A DNA stretch of 64,000 bases from CAZFIM01 sp964519615 (GTDB lineage Bacteria > Chloroflexota > Dehalococcoidia > GIF9 > UBA5629), in contig CAZFIM010000002.1 in assembly GCA_964519615.1 (NCBI GenBank), forward strand, positions 1 through 64,000, in the 5' to 3' direction. This document shows, piece by piece, positions 1-9,347 of the stretch. The notes below the pieces were generated by a model. That model did not search any database and was not told the origin of the DNA. It saw nothing but the letters and a program-made list of their open reading frames with translations. How positions within the stretch are numbered: the first letter of the stretch is position 1; every line of letters begins with the position of its first letter. The position numbers were made by a program, and so were the translations under genes.

Positions 1-1
1 G

Positions 2-283
2 AGCTTTTATCATTTCTTTTCGCTTGCCCCGAAAGGGAAACATGTCATTCAGGTTTGTATGGGTACAGCCTGTTATGTAAAAGGGGGAGAAAAGATACTG
101 AAAAGCCTGAAAAAAGACTTCAGGCTTGAGCCGGGGGGTATTACGGAGGACGGCAATTTCTCATTGGAAACCGTACGTTGTCTGGGCTGCTGCGGTTTAT
201 CTCCGGTTATCAGTATAAGCACCGATATTCACAGAAAAGTAAGAGTCAGTCAACTTAAAGACATTTTGAGTGCGTACAAATAG
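2..283 (+). CDS. NuoE/HoxE-like [2Fe-2S] subunit of the hydrogenase (5' end missing)
   Basis: The frame is open from position 2, so the start codon lies upstream of the window; 93 residues are visible. They match the C-terminal half of the thioredoxin-like [2Fe-2S] subunit found in NuoE, HoxE and HndA. The cluster cysteines are visible in CMGTACYVKG and CLGCCGLSP. The full protein is usually 150-170 residues. In this family the subunit takes part in electron transfer with the NuoF-type flavin subunit, which is encoded 11 bases downstream, so the two are almost certainly co-transcribed with the hydrogenase genes that follow. The family assignment is firm; whether it should be called HoxE or HndA is a matter of naming. 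Confidence 0.88.
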   Translation, partial: SFYHFFSLAPKGKHVIQVCMGTACYVKGGEKILKSLKKDFRLEPGGITEDGNFSLETVRCLGCCGLSPVISISTDIHRKVRVSQLKDILSAYK

Positions 284-294
284 GAGAAATTAAA

Positions 295-3200
295 ATGAAA
301 CCACTCACATCTACGGAAGAACTAGCCAGTTTAAGGTCACAGAACCAGAAAAGATTTATGCGTCTTGAGAAGAAGATACAGGTGAAGGTTCATCTCGGTA
401 CCTGCGGTATATCTTCAGGTGCAAACCGTATACTGGATGCGTTTGTACGTGAAATAGAAAAACGCGAGCTATTGGACAGCGTGGTTATCTCCAAAGCAGC
501 CTGTATCGGGCTGTGCGGACGTGAACCGGTAGCTACGGTTATACATCCTGGAGTAGGTAAAGTTATTTACTGTGATTTGACCGAGGAAAAAATCCCTGAA
601 ATCGTTCTGCGCCATTTAATCGGTGGCAGCCCTCTGAAAGACTGGACTCTTGATACCACCAATCCCCTGTTCACCCTGCAAGAAATCCGCATTATGCACA
701 ATCAGGACCTCGACCCGATGGCAATAGAGGACTATATCGGAAGAGATGGTTACCATGCGTTGGCCAAAGCACTTACGGAGATGAGCCCTGAGCAGGTAAT
801 CGAAGAGATAAAAAAATCCGGGTTGCGGGGTAGAGGAGGGGCCGGTTTCCCCACAGCAATGAAATGGAACTTTGTCCGTACTGCTCCCGGGGATAAAAAG
901 TACGTCGTATGCAACGGTGACGAAGGCGATCCCGGCGCCTATATGAACCGCGCCGTCCTTGAAGGCAATCCGCATTCGATTATAGAGGGTATGACTATCG
1001 GCGCTTATGCTATCGGCAACGTCAGTCAGGGGTATGCCTATGTAAGAGCTGAATATCCGCTGGCAATAGAAACACTGAATCATGCCATTAAAAAGGCGCG
1101 GGAATATGGCCTGCTGGGTGAGAATATCCTCGGTACCGGATTCAAATTCGATCTCGATATCTTCCCCGGTGCCGGTGCCTTTGTCTGCGGCGAAGAGACC
1201 GCTCTGCTTATATCTATAGAAGGCAAACGCGGCAATCCGCGGCAGAGACCTCCCTTCCCGGCAAACAAAGGATTGTTCGGCAAACCTACCACGCTTAATA
1301 ACGTGGAAACATGGTCTAATATACCCCAGATTATATTGAAAGGTGCTGACTGGTTTGCCAGTGTCGGCAATGAGAAATGCAAGGGCACAAAGACATTATG
1401 TCTTGTAGGCAAAATTAACAATACCGGACTGGTCGAGGTCCCTCTGGGAACGCCGATGGGAAAAATCATTTTCGATATCGGCGGTGGTATACCCGGCGAT
1501 AAAAAATTTAAAGCGGTACAGATTGGCGGCCCTTCCGGAGGTGTTATCCCCGCCGAGCACCTTAATACCCCCGTCGATTATGAGGCCGTCACCGCACTCG
1601 GTGCCATTATGGGATCCGGTGGTGTTGTCGTCATGGATGAAGACAGCTGTATGGTGGATGTAGCCAAATTTTTCCTTGGTTTCAGCAGGGATGAATCCTG
1701 CGGGAAATGTGTTCCCTGCCGTGCAGGCATCCCCAAAATGCTCGATCTGCTTAAGAAAATATCTGAAGGCCGCGCAACGATGGATGATCTCGATACGTTG
1801 ACGGAGCTGGCAGAGATGATATCCGCCACTTCCATCTGCGGTCTGGGACAGACTGCACCGAATCCTGTGCTTACAACCGTACGTCATTTCAGAAAAGAAT
1901 ACGAAACCCACATTATAGAGAAGAAGTGTACCGCTGTGGTATGTGAATCGCTCTTCAACGCAGCATGCCGGCACGGCTGTCCTGTAGGTATAAATGTGCC
2001 TAAATATGTTGCTCACATCGGCAAAGGCGAATATCTGCAGGCTATAGAAACCATCAGAGATCGCAATCCTTTTGCTGCGGTCTGCGGGCGTATTTGCCAC
2101 CACCCCTGCGAAGCTCACTGCCGACGCAGGGATATTGACGAGGCTATCGCCATACGGGCGCTGAAACGGTTCGCCGCAGACTGGCATTTCAACAATTCAA
2201 CGGACCTGCCTCCTATCGAACCTTTCCCGGAAACAAAGGCTAAAAAAGTGGCGGTAGCGGGTGCCGGACCTACCGGGCTAAGCTGCGCTTATTTTCTTGC
2301 TCAGATGGGTTACGGGGTAACCGTATTCGAGGCGCTCCCTGTGGGCGGAGGCATGCTCTCCGTCGCCATTCCCGAGTTCCGGCTGCCCAGAAAAGTCATT
2401 CAGCAGGACATCGATTATATCGTCAGGCGCGGCGTAAAAATTAAATACAATACTCCTATAAATGTTAACTTCCGTATACGCGATCTGCTCAAGAGCGGGT
2501 TCGATGCTGCGCTGATCGCAGCAGGAGCACAGAGAAGCCAGCAGATTGGCATACCCGGTGAACTGGAAGATGTCGAAGGATTCTACTACGGCCTTCGCTT
2601 CTTAAGAGATTTGAAAGTTGGTAAAAACGTAAGAGTCGGCCGCAGGGTTGCCATCATCGGCGGAGGAAACGTGGCGGTTGATTCAGCGCGTACGGCGCTC
2701 CGTCTGGGCGCCAACAGGGTGGATATATTCTACCGGCGTTCGAGAGAAGAAATGATGGTGAGCGATATCGAATATAACGATGCAGTGGCGGAAGGCGTCA
2801 ATATGAATTTCATGGTGACGCCTGTCAGGATAGATAATGATAATTGGAGGGTCAACGGCTTGTGTTGCAAGCGAATGCAATTCAGCGAGGTAGATGCCAG
2901 CGGCCGCAGGCGCCCTGTGCCCGTACCCGGGTCCGAGTTTTTTGTAGAAGCCGATACCGTCATTGCTGCCGTAGGGCAGGCTCCCGACCTTTCCTTCCTG
3001 CCTGCGGACAGCCGTCTTGAGCGCAGCGCCTGGGAACGGCTGGTGGTGGATGAAAACAGGCTTTCTACCAACGTACCCGGCATTTTTGCCGCCGGCGATT
3101 TTGTTACCGGGCCGGACCTGGTGATCTACGGCATTGCGGCGGGCAGAAGAGCAGCTCTGGCAATCGATAAATATCTCAACGGTGATACGTCCAGGGTCGA

Positions 3201-3411
3201 AATGTATGATCCTAAAGTTAAAATAGCTGCAGCATCCGCTGATATTCCGCGTGCTGATATATGGGAACCGCAGCCTCGCGTGGTTGCACAAACACTTCCC
3301 GCCGAGTCAAGGAAGCGGAGTTTTGAGGAGATAGAGCAGAATTACTGGGAAGATAAAGCCAGAAAAGAAGCGCTTCGATGTTTACGATGCGATCTGGAAG
3401 CAGGAGATTAA
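295..3411 (+). CDS. NuoF/HoxF-like NAD(H)-FMN-FeS subunit fused to a GltD/NfnB-like NAD(P)H oxidoreductase
   Basis: This 1038-residue protein joins two redox modules. Residues about 30-115 are a thioredoxin-like [2Fe-2S] domain. Residues about 140-545 are the NuoF core: the FMN/NADH motifs GLRGRGGAGFP (about 176) and NGDEGDPGAYMNR (about 207), then the [4Fe-4S] ligands ESCGKCVPC (about 467) with a fourth cysteine in SICGLGQ (about 515). From about 545 a glutamate-synthase-small-subunit (GltD) module begins with a cysteine-rich FeS segment (CRHGCPVG, CGRICHHPCEAHC), followed by two Rossmann motifs (GAGPTGLSCAYF near 655, GGGNVAVDSA near 787), the FAD motif AAGDFVTGPD (about 931) and a final CLRCD. 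It would exchange electrons with NAD(H) at the FMN site and possibly NADP(H) at the second flavin. It starts with an ATG after a GGAGAAAT ribosome site and ends 3 bases before the next gene. Confidence 0.92.
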   Translation: MKPLTSTEELASLRSQNQKRFMRLEKKIQVKVHLGTCGISSGANRILDAFVREIEKRELLDSVVISKAACIGLCGREPVATVIHPGVGKVIYCDLTEEKIPEIVLRHLIGGSPLKDWTLDTTNPLFTLQEIRIMHNQDLDPMAIEDYIGRDGYHALAKALTEMSPEQVIEEIKKSGLRGRGGAGFPTAMKWNFVRTAPGDKKYVVCNGDEGDPGAYMNRAVLEGNPHSIIEGMTIGAYAIGNVSQGYAYVRAEYPLAIETLNHAIKKAREYGLLGENILGTGFKFDLDIFPGAGAFVCGEETALLISIEGKRGNPRQRPPFPANKGLFGKPTTLNNVETWSNIPQIILKGADWFASVGNEKCKGTKTLCLVGKINNTGLVEVPLGTPMGKIIFDIGGGIPGDKKFKAVQIGGPSGGVIPAEHLNTPVDYEAVTALGAIMGSGGVVVMDEDSCMVDVAKFFLGFSRDESCGKCVPCRAGIPKMLDLLKKISEGRATMDDLDTLTELAEMISATSICGLGQTAPNPVLTTVRHFRKEYETHIIEKKCTAVVCESLFNAACRHGCPVGINVPKYVAHIGKGEYLQAIETIRDRNPFAAVCGRICHHPCEAHCRRRDIDEAIAIRALKRFAADWHFNNSTDLPPIEPFPETKAKKVAVAGAGPTGLSCAYFLAQMGYGVTVFEALPVGGGMLSVAIPEFRLPRKVIQQDIDYIVRRGVKIKYNTPINVNFRIRDLLKSGFDAALIAAGAQRSQQIGIPGELEDVEGFYYGLRFLRDLKVGKNVRVGRRVAIIGGGNVAVDSARTALRLGANRVDIFYRRSREEMMVSDIEYNDAVAEGVNMNFMVTPVRIDNDNWRVNGLCCKRMQFSEVDASGRRRPVPVPGSEFFVEADTVIAAVGQAPDLSFLPADSRLERSAWERLVVDENRLSTNVPGIFAAGDFVTGPDLVIYGIAAGRRAALAIDKYLNGDTSRVEMYDPKVKIAAASADIPRADIWEPQPRVVAQTLPAESRKRSFEEIEQNYWEDKARKEALRCLRCDLEAGD

Positions 3412-3414
3412 CCT

Positions 3415-5361
3415 ATGAAAACAATAACATTGACGATAAACGGAAAACAGCTCAGCGGTAATGACGGGGATACTATCCTCGATATCTGCAAAGCCAATGG
3501 TATAGATATTCCCACACTGTGCCATTTCCCCGGCCTCTCCAATGTCGGCGCATGTCGTTTGTGTGTGGTGGAGGTCGAGAAGGAGAGAAAACCGGTCCCT
3601 GCCTGCACATATCCGGCGCGCGATGGGCTGGTAGTGCAAACCCACACTGAGAAGCTGGAAAAGTACCGCCGTCTGATACTTGAACTCCTTTTCACTGAAA
3701 GAAACCACCCCTGCGCTTATTGTGTTGCCAGCGGCAACTGCGAACTGCAGACGCTTGCCTATAAATACCAGATGGACAATGTCAGATACTCTTATTCATA
3801 TCCTGAACTGAAGGTAGATGCCGTCAGCAAATACCTGGTTATCGATCATAACCGCTGTGTCCTGTGCGGCAGATGTATCAGAATATGCGATGAAATTGTC
3901 GGTGTGCATACGCTCGATTTCAGCAATCGCGGCTGGAAGAATTTAGTATGCGCTGACCTCAATAAATCTCTGGGAGAGTCGTCCTGCATCTCCTGCGGAG
4001 CCTGCCTGCAAGTGTGCCCGACAGGTGCCATCGCTTCAAAATTCGGCGTCTATCAGGTGAAACCGCATGAAGACTATACCACGGTACGAAGTATTTGCCC
4101 CGTCTGCGGCATCGGCTGCGAAATCGACGCTGTCGTCAAGGAAAATAGAATAGTAAGAATCGACAGCCCTGACCTTATCGCCGAGCGCGGAATTCTCTGT
4201 TACAAAGGGCGTTTTGGCGAGCTTGCACGGGCGCAGACCAGAATTACCAGGCCTCTCCTTAGAAGTGATAACGGAAAGCTTGTTCCCTGTTCGGCATCAG
4301 AGGCATCCGAGGAGGTGACCAGCAGACTGAAAGCCATTAAGCAGCGTTACGGCAGCAGCAGTATTATCGGGCTTGCCTCCGGCATGGCATGTGATGAATC
4401 TCTTGAAGCCTTTGACAGTATTCTCAGAAAAACCATCGGCACAGACTTAATAGATGCTTTTGACGGAGACGACTATAGAACCATCATAAAAGGCAGCGCC
4501 GCCAGCCTGAATAACTCATCGCTGAATACGGAAGGCTTGCTGGAAGATATACTTAAAGCTGATTGCATTATAGTTGCCGGAGCGGACCCCCTTATCACCC
4601 ATCCCGTAGCAGGCTCATATGTTCTGCGGGCTGTGCAGAATAATAATGCCAGTTTGATCGTAATCAATGCAGAAAAAAATCCGTTTTCATTATGTGCCTC
4701 CGCATGGCTTAAACCGCAGAAAAACAGATACAAGCCGGCATTGAATGCATTGCTCAAAGCTATCGCAGACAAATGTGAATTAAAAGAAGCCGCACAAAAG
4801 AAAATTGCCGCCTCTGTGGAGGAGGTCGATATTGCCCGGACTGCCAAAGATGCCGGAATCGAGGTAAGCGAGGTCAATAAAGCGGCAGAACTGATAGCAC
4901 AAGCGGCACATCCCCTTATATTGTACGGGACCGGCATATTGGATTTGCAGGCCCCTGATGTAGCGGCCTCGCTCATGAACCTTGCCGGAATCAGCGGCCA
5001 AGCGGGAGCAGTCATTTCCTTAAAACGGAACGGGAACAGCTTGGGAGCCTGGAAAATGGGGATAGCCCATCCGGAACAGTCTATTTTTACCTATTTAAAG
5101 AACGATAACAGGGTGAAAGTGGCCTATATACTGCTTGCCGATGAATACTGTGATAACCCGGATTTAATTGACTGTCTTAAAAAACTGGACTGCGTCATCG
5201 TAGAAGCAAGCTATGAATCGCCTGTAACCGCCGCGGCTCATATCGTACTACCCTGCCCGACATGGATGGAAAGCAAAGGAACCTATACCACGCTGGACGG
5301 CATTACAAAAGTCACCTGTCCGATAATTCAACCCCGCGCTGAAGTAATGCAGAACCGCTAG
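3415..5361 (+). CDS. NuoG/HoxU-like FeS subunit with a C-terminal molybdopterin-oxidoreductase-like domain
   Basis: A 648-residue electron-wiring subunit. The N-terminus is a [2Fe-2S] ferredoxin fold (CHFPGLSNVGACRLC from about residue 36), then the His/Cys cluster of NuoG (HPCAYCVASGNC near 98), two ferredoxin-type [4Fe-4S] clusters (CVLCGRCIRIC, CISCGACLQVCP) and a CPVCGIGC cluster as in formate dehydrogenase and NuoG. The remaining ~400 residues resemble the molybdopterin-oxidoreductase fold but are shorter than in formate dehydrogenases (usually 700-900 residues overall) and seem to lack the C-terminal cofactor-binding domain, as in NuoG where no Mo is bound. HoxU proper is only about 240 residues, so this is a NuoG-length version. 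It probably carries electrons from the flavin subunit to HoxYH. Start ATG follows the upstream stop by 3 bases. Confidence 0.87.
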   Translation: MKTITLTINGKQLSGNDGDTILDICKANGIDIPTLCHFPGLSNVGACRLCVVEVEKERKPVPACTYPARDGLVVQTHTEKLEKYRRLILELLFTERNHPCAYCVASGNCELQTLAYKYQMDNVRYSYSYPELKVDAVSKYLVIDHNRCVLCGRCIRICDEIVGVHTLDFSNRGWKNLVCADLNKSLGESSCISCGACLQVCPTGAIASKFGVYQVKPHEDYTTVRSICPVCGIGCEIDAVVKENRIVRIDSPDLIAERGILCYKGRFGELARAQTRITRPLLRSDNGKLVPCSASEASEEVTSRLKAIKQRYGSSSIIGLASGMACDESLEAFDSILRKTIGTDLIDAFDGDDYRTIIKGSAASLNNSSLNTEGLLEDILKADCIIVAGADPLITHPVAGSYVLRAVQNNNASLIVINAEKNPFSLCASAWLKPQKNRYKPALNALLKAIADKCELKEAAQKKIAASVEEVDIARTAKDAGIEVSEVNKAAELIAQAAHPLILYGTGILDLQAPDVAASLMNLAGISGQAGAVISLKRNGNSLGAWKMGIAHPEQSIFTYLKNDNRVKVAYILLADEYCDNPDLIDCLKKLDCVIVEASYESPVTAAAHIVLPCPTWMESKGTYTTLDGITKVTCPIIQPRAEVMQNR

Positions 5362-5416
5362 CATAGAAGAAAAATTTGAATTACATGTGAAATAAATAAC
5401 GGGAAAGGAGGCAGCG

Positions 5417-5949
5417 ATGGCAAAGGTAAAAGTTGCAACAGTCTGGCTGGAGGCCTGTGCCGGTTGCCATATGTCTTTTTTAGATATTGATGAGGCAATA
5501 ATAGAGCTGGCCAACGTGGTTGAGTTTACCAGAAGCCCTATCACGGATATAAAAGAGTTTACGCCTGTGGATGTGGGAATTGTTGAGGGTTCTGTCGGAA
5601 ATACGGAAGAAGAGGAGACTTTGAAGCATTTAAGGGCAAACTGCAAAATCCTTATGGCATGGGGTGATTGCGCCTGCTTTGGCGGCGTATGTGCCTCGCG
5701 CAGCACGCTGGATAAAGAAGATGTATTAAAGCGCGGCTATATCGAAACCGAAAGTACCTTCGGGGGGAAAATTCCCTGTCCGCCGGGAGTGCCGGAGCTT
5801 CTCGATACGGTAAAACCGGTCAATCAGGTGGTAAAAGTAGAGTGCTACGTGCCCGGATGTCCCCCTGATGCTAAAACCATTCNNNNNNNNNNGAGCTGCT
5901 GGCCGGCAGAATACCGGTATTGCCGAGTGAGATAATGCGCTTTGATTAA
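5417..5949 (+). CDS. hoxY: [NiFe]-hydrogenase small subunit HoxY, interrupted by an assembly gap
   Basis: Small subunit of a group-3-type [NiFe]-hydrogenase; it holds the proximal FeS cluster that feeds electrons to or from the Ni-Fe site. The start is fixed by a strong AAAGGAGG ribosome site. The N-terminus has the typical WLEACAGCHMSFLD segment, then GDCACFGG and CYVPGCPPD, which supply the cluster cysteines. The scaffold gap at 5883-5892 breaks the gene: before it the frame ends ...GCPPDAKTI, after it the typical C-terminus ELLAGRIPVLPSEIMRFD resumes in a different frame and stops at 5947-5949. The frame change only reflects the arbitrary ten-N gap size, so this is not a real frameshift. 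HoxH follows 11 bases later. Confidence 0.9.
5883..5892. other. Scaffold gap (10 N)
   Basis: Exactly ten Ns inside hoxY. The coding frames on either side are offset by one base for a ten-base insert, so the true missing length is not ten but some length that restores the frame. Confidence 0.98.
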
Positions 5950-5960
5950 AGAGGTGAACA

Positions 5961-7400
5961 ATGTCGATGACACTGAAACGAACTATCGAAATCAATCCCG
6001 TCAGCCGTGTTGAAGGACACGGTAAAGTGACAATACAGCTTGATGACAACGGTGATGTGGCCGATACCAGGTTCAATATCACTCAGTTTCGCGGCTTCGA
6101 AAAATTTTGCGAAGGGCGAATGTTCTGGGAGATGCCGGTCATCACACCCCGAATATGCGGAATCTGTCCTGTGAGCCATCATCTGGGAGCGGCTAAAGCA
6201 TGTGACGCCATCATGGGCGTTGAGTTAACGCCGACAGCAAAAAAGTTGCGTGAATTACTGCATATGGCGCAGGTACTGCAATCACATGCTCTCCATTTCT
6301 TCCACCTTGCCAGCCCCGACCTTCTCTTCGGAATGGATGCGGATCCGGCAACAAGGAATGTGATAGGTTTGATCGGCGCTAACCCTGAGCTTGCCGTTAA
6401 AGGTGTAAAGCTGCGCAGCTACGGACAGACGATAATTGAAAAGTTGGGCGGTAAAAAAGTGCATCCCAATGTAGCCGTGCCGGGCGGCATGAATACGGCG
6501 CTTACGCCTTCCGAACGCGATGAAATGCTAAAAGAAATCGATACACTTATCAGTGATGCGCAAGCTGCGATAGCAGTTATCAAACAATTCCACGAACAGA
6601 ACAGTACTTTAATGGCTGATTTTGCTTCCTTTCCTTCTGCGTACCTCGGTCTTGTCGATAAAGATAACAATCTTGAGTTGTACGACGGCAAAATGCGTAT
6701 GGTGGATGCGCAAGGAAAAGTTCTTGAGGATCAATTCGATCCTTCATCATATCTGGATATTATCAGGGAATACGTTGAAGACTGGTCTTATCTAAAGTTT
6801 CCCTTTTATAAAAAGGTCGGTTATCCGGATGGAATATACCGTGCCGGGCCGCTGGGAAGATTGAATGTTGCTGAGGGTATAACCACCCCGCTGGCCAATG
6901 TCGAACTGAAAAATTTCAAGAAACTGGGCAAGAACGGCATAGTGGAAGGTTCTCTCTACTACCATTACGCCCGCCTGATAGAGCTCCTGTATTCAATTGA
7001 ACGAATACACCAGATCCTTGAAAGTCCGGATATCTGTTCAGGTGATATCATGGTCACTTCTCATATCTACAATGAACAGGGTGTCGGCGTGCTTGAGGCC
7101 CCCAGAGGAATTCTGTTTCACCACTACTGGGTGAATGAAGACGGCTCTATAAAGAAGGTGAACCTCATCGTTGCTACCGGCAATAACAACATAGCTATGA
7201 ATAAAGCTGTCAATATGGTAGCGCAGCAGTATATTAAAAAAGGACAGATAACAGAAGGCATCCTTAACCGGATCGAGGTTGCTATCCGCTGCTACGACCC
7301 CTGCCTATCATGTTCTACCCATTCACTGGCAGGCCGCATGCCGCTTATGGTTCGTGTGCTGGCGCAAGACGGCAGCCTGATAAAAGAGATGATCACATAA
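5961..7400 (+). CDS. hoxH: [NiFe]-hydrogenase large subunit HoxH
   Basis: Catalytic subunit (479 residues) of a cytoplasmic NAD(P)-linked [NiFe]-hydrogenase. Both Ni-binding motifs are intact: [11 protein letters not shown] near residue 65 and DPCLSCSTH at about 446-454. All four Ni ligands are cysteine; there is no selenocysteine. About 25 residues follow the last histidine, and in this family a maturation endopeptidase removes such a tail after Ni insertion; no maturation (hyp) gene or endopeptidase is present in the window. The start follows an AAAGAGGTG ribosome site. With the NuoE-, NuoF- and NuoG-like subunits upstream it forms a soluble H2:NAD(P) oxidoreductase resembling group 3d Hox enzymes. 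Confidence 0.95.
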   Translation: MSMTLKRTIEINPVSRVEGHGKVTIQLDDNGDVADTRFNITQFRGFEKFCEGRMFWEMPVITPRICGICPVSHHLGAAKACDAIMGVELTPTAKKLRELLHMAQVLQSHALHFFHLASPDLLFGMDADPATRNVIGLIGANPELAVKGVKLRSYGQTIIEKLGGKKVHPNVAVPGGMNTALTPSERDEMLKEIDTLISDAQAAIAVIKQFHEQNSTLMADFASFPSAYLGLVDKDNNLELYDGKMRMVDAQGKVLEDQFDPSSYLDIIREYVEDWSYLKFPFYKKVGYPDGIYRAGPLGRLNVAEGITTPLANVELKNFKKLGKNGIVEGSLYYHYARLIELLYSIERIHQILESPDICSGDIMVTSHIYNEQGVGVLEAPRGILFHHYWVNEDGSIKKVNLIVATGNNNIAMNKAVNMVAQQYIKKGQITEGILNRIEVAIRCYDPCLSCSTHSLAGRMPLMVRVLAQDGSLIKEMIT

Positions 7401-7522
7401 ACAGGCCGGCTTGATATATACCCTGCTGTGACATAGTATAATTCAGCGTGCTGTCGTTCCCGAGGAAATATGGCAGCTGCCGGGTGTACGTGCTCATGAA
7501 AAAAGGTCTGAAAGTGACATTT

Positions 7523-8248
7523 ATGAAGCTGTGGCGGAAATATTTCGCCGGAGCAGGACTGCCGGTTACATACTATTATAGCGATACCGCAGCAGGGCAA
7601 GACCTGCAAGACAGCAAAAATGAGGGTCGCTGCCTGATCTGTAATTTGAACCGTGTAAGAGAAGGACATCCGTATATCTACAGCTCCGGCACTCCCGGCT
7701 GCTCCGGCGGTAAACGTTTCACTGGCTTCACTCAGAAATTACACCCCGATTTCGAGTATTTTTTATCCTGCGGCATTGACGGTAAAATGGAGGGGGAACG
7801 TTATAAGAAGTCACCGGCACTGGTTAAAGACTTTCTGATAAATCATCCCCCCTTCAAAGCGCCCGGACGCTATCTTATCTTTAAACGGTGGGATATGCTC
7901 TCTGAGAGCGAGTACCCGCTGGCGGTTATTTTCTTTGCAGAGCCGGATGTGCTGTCCGGCCTGTATACACTGGCAAATTTTGATTCAGCCGTACCGGATG
8001 CCGTGATAGCGCCCATGGGATCCGGCTGCTCTTCCATAATAAGCTACCCGCTGTCTCAGTCCGCTTCCAATAATCCGCGCTGCGTACTGGGTATGTTCGA
8101 TGTCTCAGCGCGTCAGTGTGTTCCTGACAACACACTGACATTTACAGTACTGATGGGACGGTTTGAAGCTATGGTAGAAAACATGGAGGATAGTTTTCTT
8201 ATCACCGGCTCATGGAGAGCCGTCAAAAACAGGATAAAACGTTTTTAA
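7523..8248 (+). CDS. DUF169 family protein
   Basis: About 241 residues from the start chosen here, which matches where DUF169-type similarity begins (KLWRKYFAGAGLPVTYYYSD). Two earlier in-frame starts exist (GTG 7448, ATG 7496), but the residues they add look unlike the family and none has a good ribosome site. Conserved-looking features are CLICNLN, GTPGCSGGKR, FLSCGI and the glycine/cysteine segment APMGSGCSSI. The domain is common in anaerobes and methanogens and its function is unknown. It lies 122 bases after hoxH on the same strand without an obvious terminator between, so it could be at the tail of the hydrogenase transcript; nothing else links it to H2 metabolism. Confidence 0.75.
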   Translation: MKLWRKYFAGAGLPVTYYYSDTAAGQDLQDSKNEGRCLICNLNRVREGHPYIYSSGTPGCSGGKRFTGFTQKLHPDFEYFLSCGIDGKMEGERYKKSPALVKDFLINHPPFKAPGRYLIFKRWDMLSESEYPLAVIFFAEPDVLSGLYTLANFDSAVPDAVIAPMGSGCSSIISYPLSQSASNNPRCVLGMFDVSARQCVPDNTLTFTVLMGRFEAMVENMEDSFLITGSWRAVKNRIKRF

Positions 8249-8372
8249 TCCGCTTACTAAAACAGTCTGTTTTCTCAGAACTCTCCGGTATTCTTTATTG
8301 CGGGCCGCTTTGATAAAATAAGGCAGACAGCGGAGCATTCAACACTACGCTGTTATTACTGGGAGCTGCGCT

Positions 8373-9062
8373 ATGTCCGTTTTCGACCCGGCAGTATTCG
8401 GGATGGCCTTCCACCGCTTTGTGACACAGGAGTCAGAGATGCTCGGCTTTCTCTCTCCCTGGTTGCACGTTATTACCGTTATCGTACTGGCACTGATCTT
8501 TATCAGAAGCAACCGTGCCGGAAGGTTTTTCATAATATACTTCACCCTCCAGTGGGCGTTCCTTTTCGGCTACTGGGGCGTTTATGGGATCATTTACTGG
8601 GCAAAAGAAGGCTTGGTCTATCTGGCGGCGTTCATCGCCTCCCCTATTCTTTTAGCATTCATTCTCTGGCAGTGGATACGTGAAATCTTCCGTCCCTCGC
8701 TGAATATGGATTTTCAGAGCGCAGCACCATGGCGGTGGATAGTACTGATAATCCTCGCATGGGGTTTCTGGTACCCGGCGTATGTGTGGGGGGAGGGGTT
8801 CATTTTTCAGGCACGCGACCTGCTCTATTCCAATTACGGATTGATGCCGTGTCCCACCACCATGGTCATTCTGAGCCTGCTCTCACTCAGTTATCCGCGT
8901 ACAAATAGAGTGTTGTTCAATTTACTTGCCGCATACGCCGTTTTCATCGGCTCAGGAAGCGTTCTGGCAGGATGGCTACCGGATATCCCTTTTGTCGTCC
9001 TGGGCCTCTATTGTTTCGGATTGAGTATAATTAACAGAATAAAACCGGATATTATGCTTTGA
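8373..9062 (+). CDS. DUF6064-like integral membrane protein
   Basis: A 229-residue hydrophobic protein with about six predicted membrane segments (for example HVITVIVLALIFI, AAFIASPILLAFILW, WIVLIILAWGFW and the C-terminal pair). The opening MSVFDPAVFGMAFHRF and the whole layout resemble DUF6064 membrane proteins, of unknown function. A GGAG ribosome site lies just before the ATG. It stands alone: 124 bases from the upstream gene and 285 from the next. No catalytic motif was seen. Confidence 0.7.
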   Translation: MSVFDPAVFGMAFHRFVTQESEMLGFLSPWLHVITVIVLALIFIRSNRAGRFFIIYFTLQWAFLFGYWGVYGIIYWAKEGLVYLAAFIASPILLAFILWQWIREIFRPSLNMDFQSAAPWRWIVLIILAWGFWYPAYVWGEGFIFQARDLLYSNYGLMPCPTTMVILSLLSLSYPRTNRVLFNLLAAYAVFIGSGSVLAGWLPDIPFVVLGLYCFGLSIINRIKPDIML

Positions 9063-9347
9063 TCAACCCTTTAAGAAGGAGAAATCGATAAGAAATCCGC
9101 CTGACCCCTCAAACTGGAAGCAGTATTCCCAAAACGAGCATAATCTAAAAAATATTCTATAGAAAAGGCTTTTACAGTTATCCGATGGATAATTGACAGC
9201 GGGGCAGCGGCTGCTATATGCTTCTATAACCGGCAGGTGCTCATGGAAATACCGCATACATCAGGATAAACACACTCTCTTATGTCTGACATAAATCAGA
9301 ACGGAAACAAGTTGTTACCATGACCTGTATAAATAACCCCAACTGCC
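9063..9347. other. Intergenic stretch without a supported gene
   Basis: This 285-base stretch precedes the reductase/oxoamine synthase pair. I see no convincing open frame or RNA gene. A TATAAA box lies near 9330, about 15 bases before the ATG at 9348, and there is no Shine-Dalgarno sequence there, so the downstream transcript may have a very short leader. Confidence 0.5.

Noticed and set aside
1396..2187. Long antisense open frames across the hydrogenase subunit genes
   Set aside because: They mirror strongly supported genes on the plus strand and show no protein family features.
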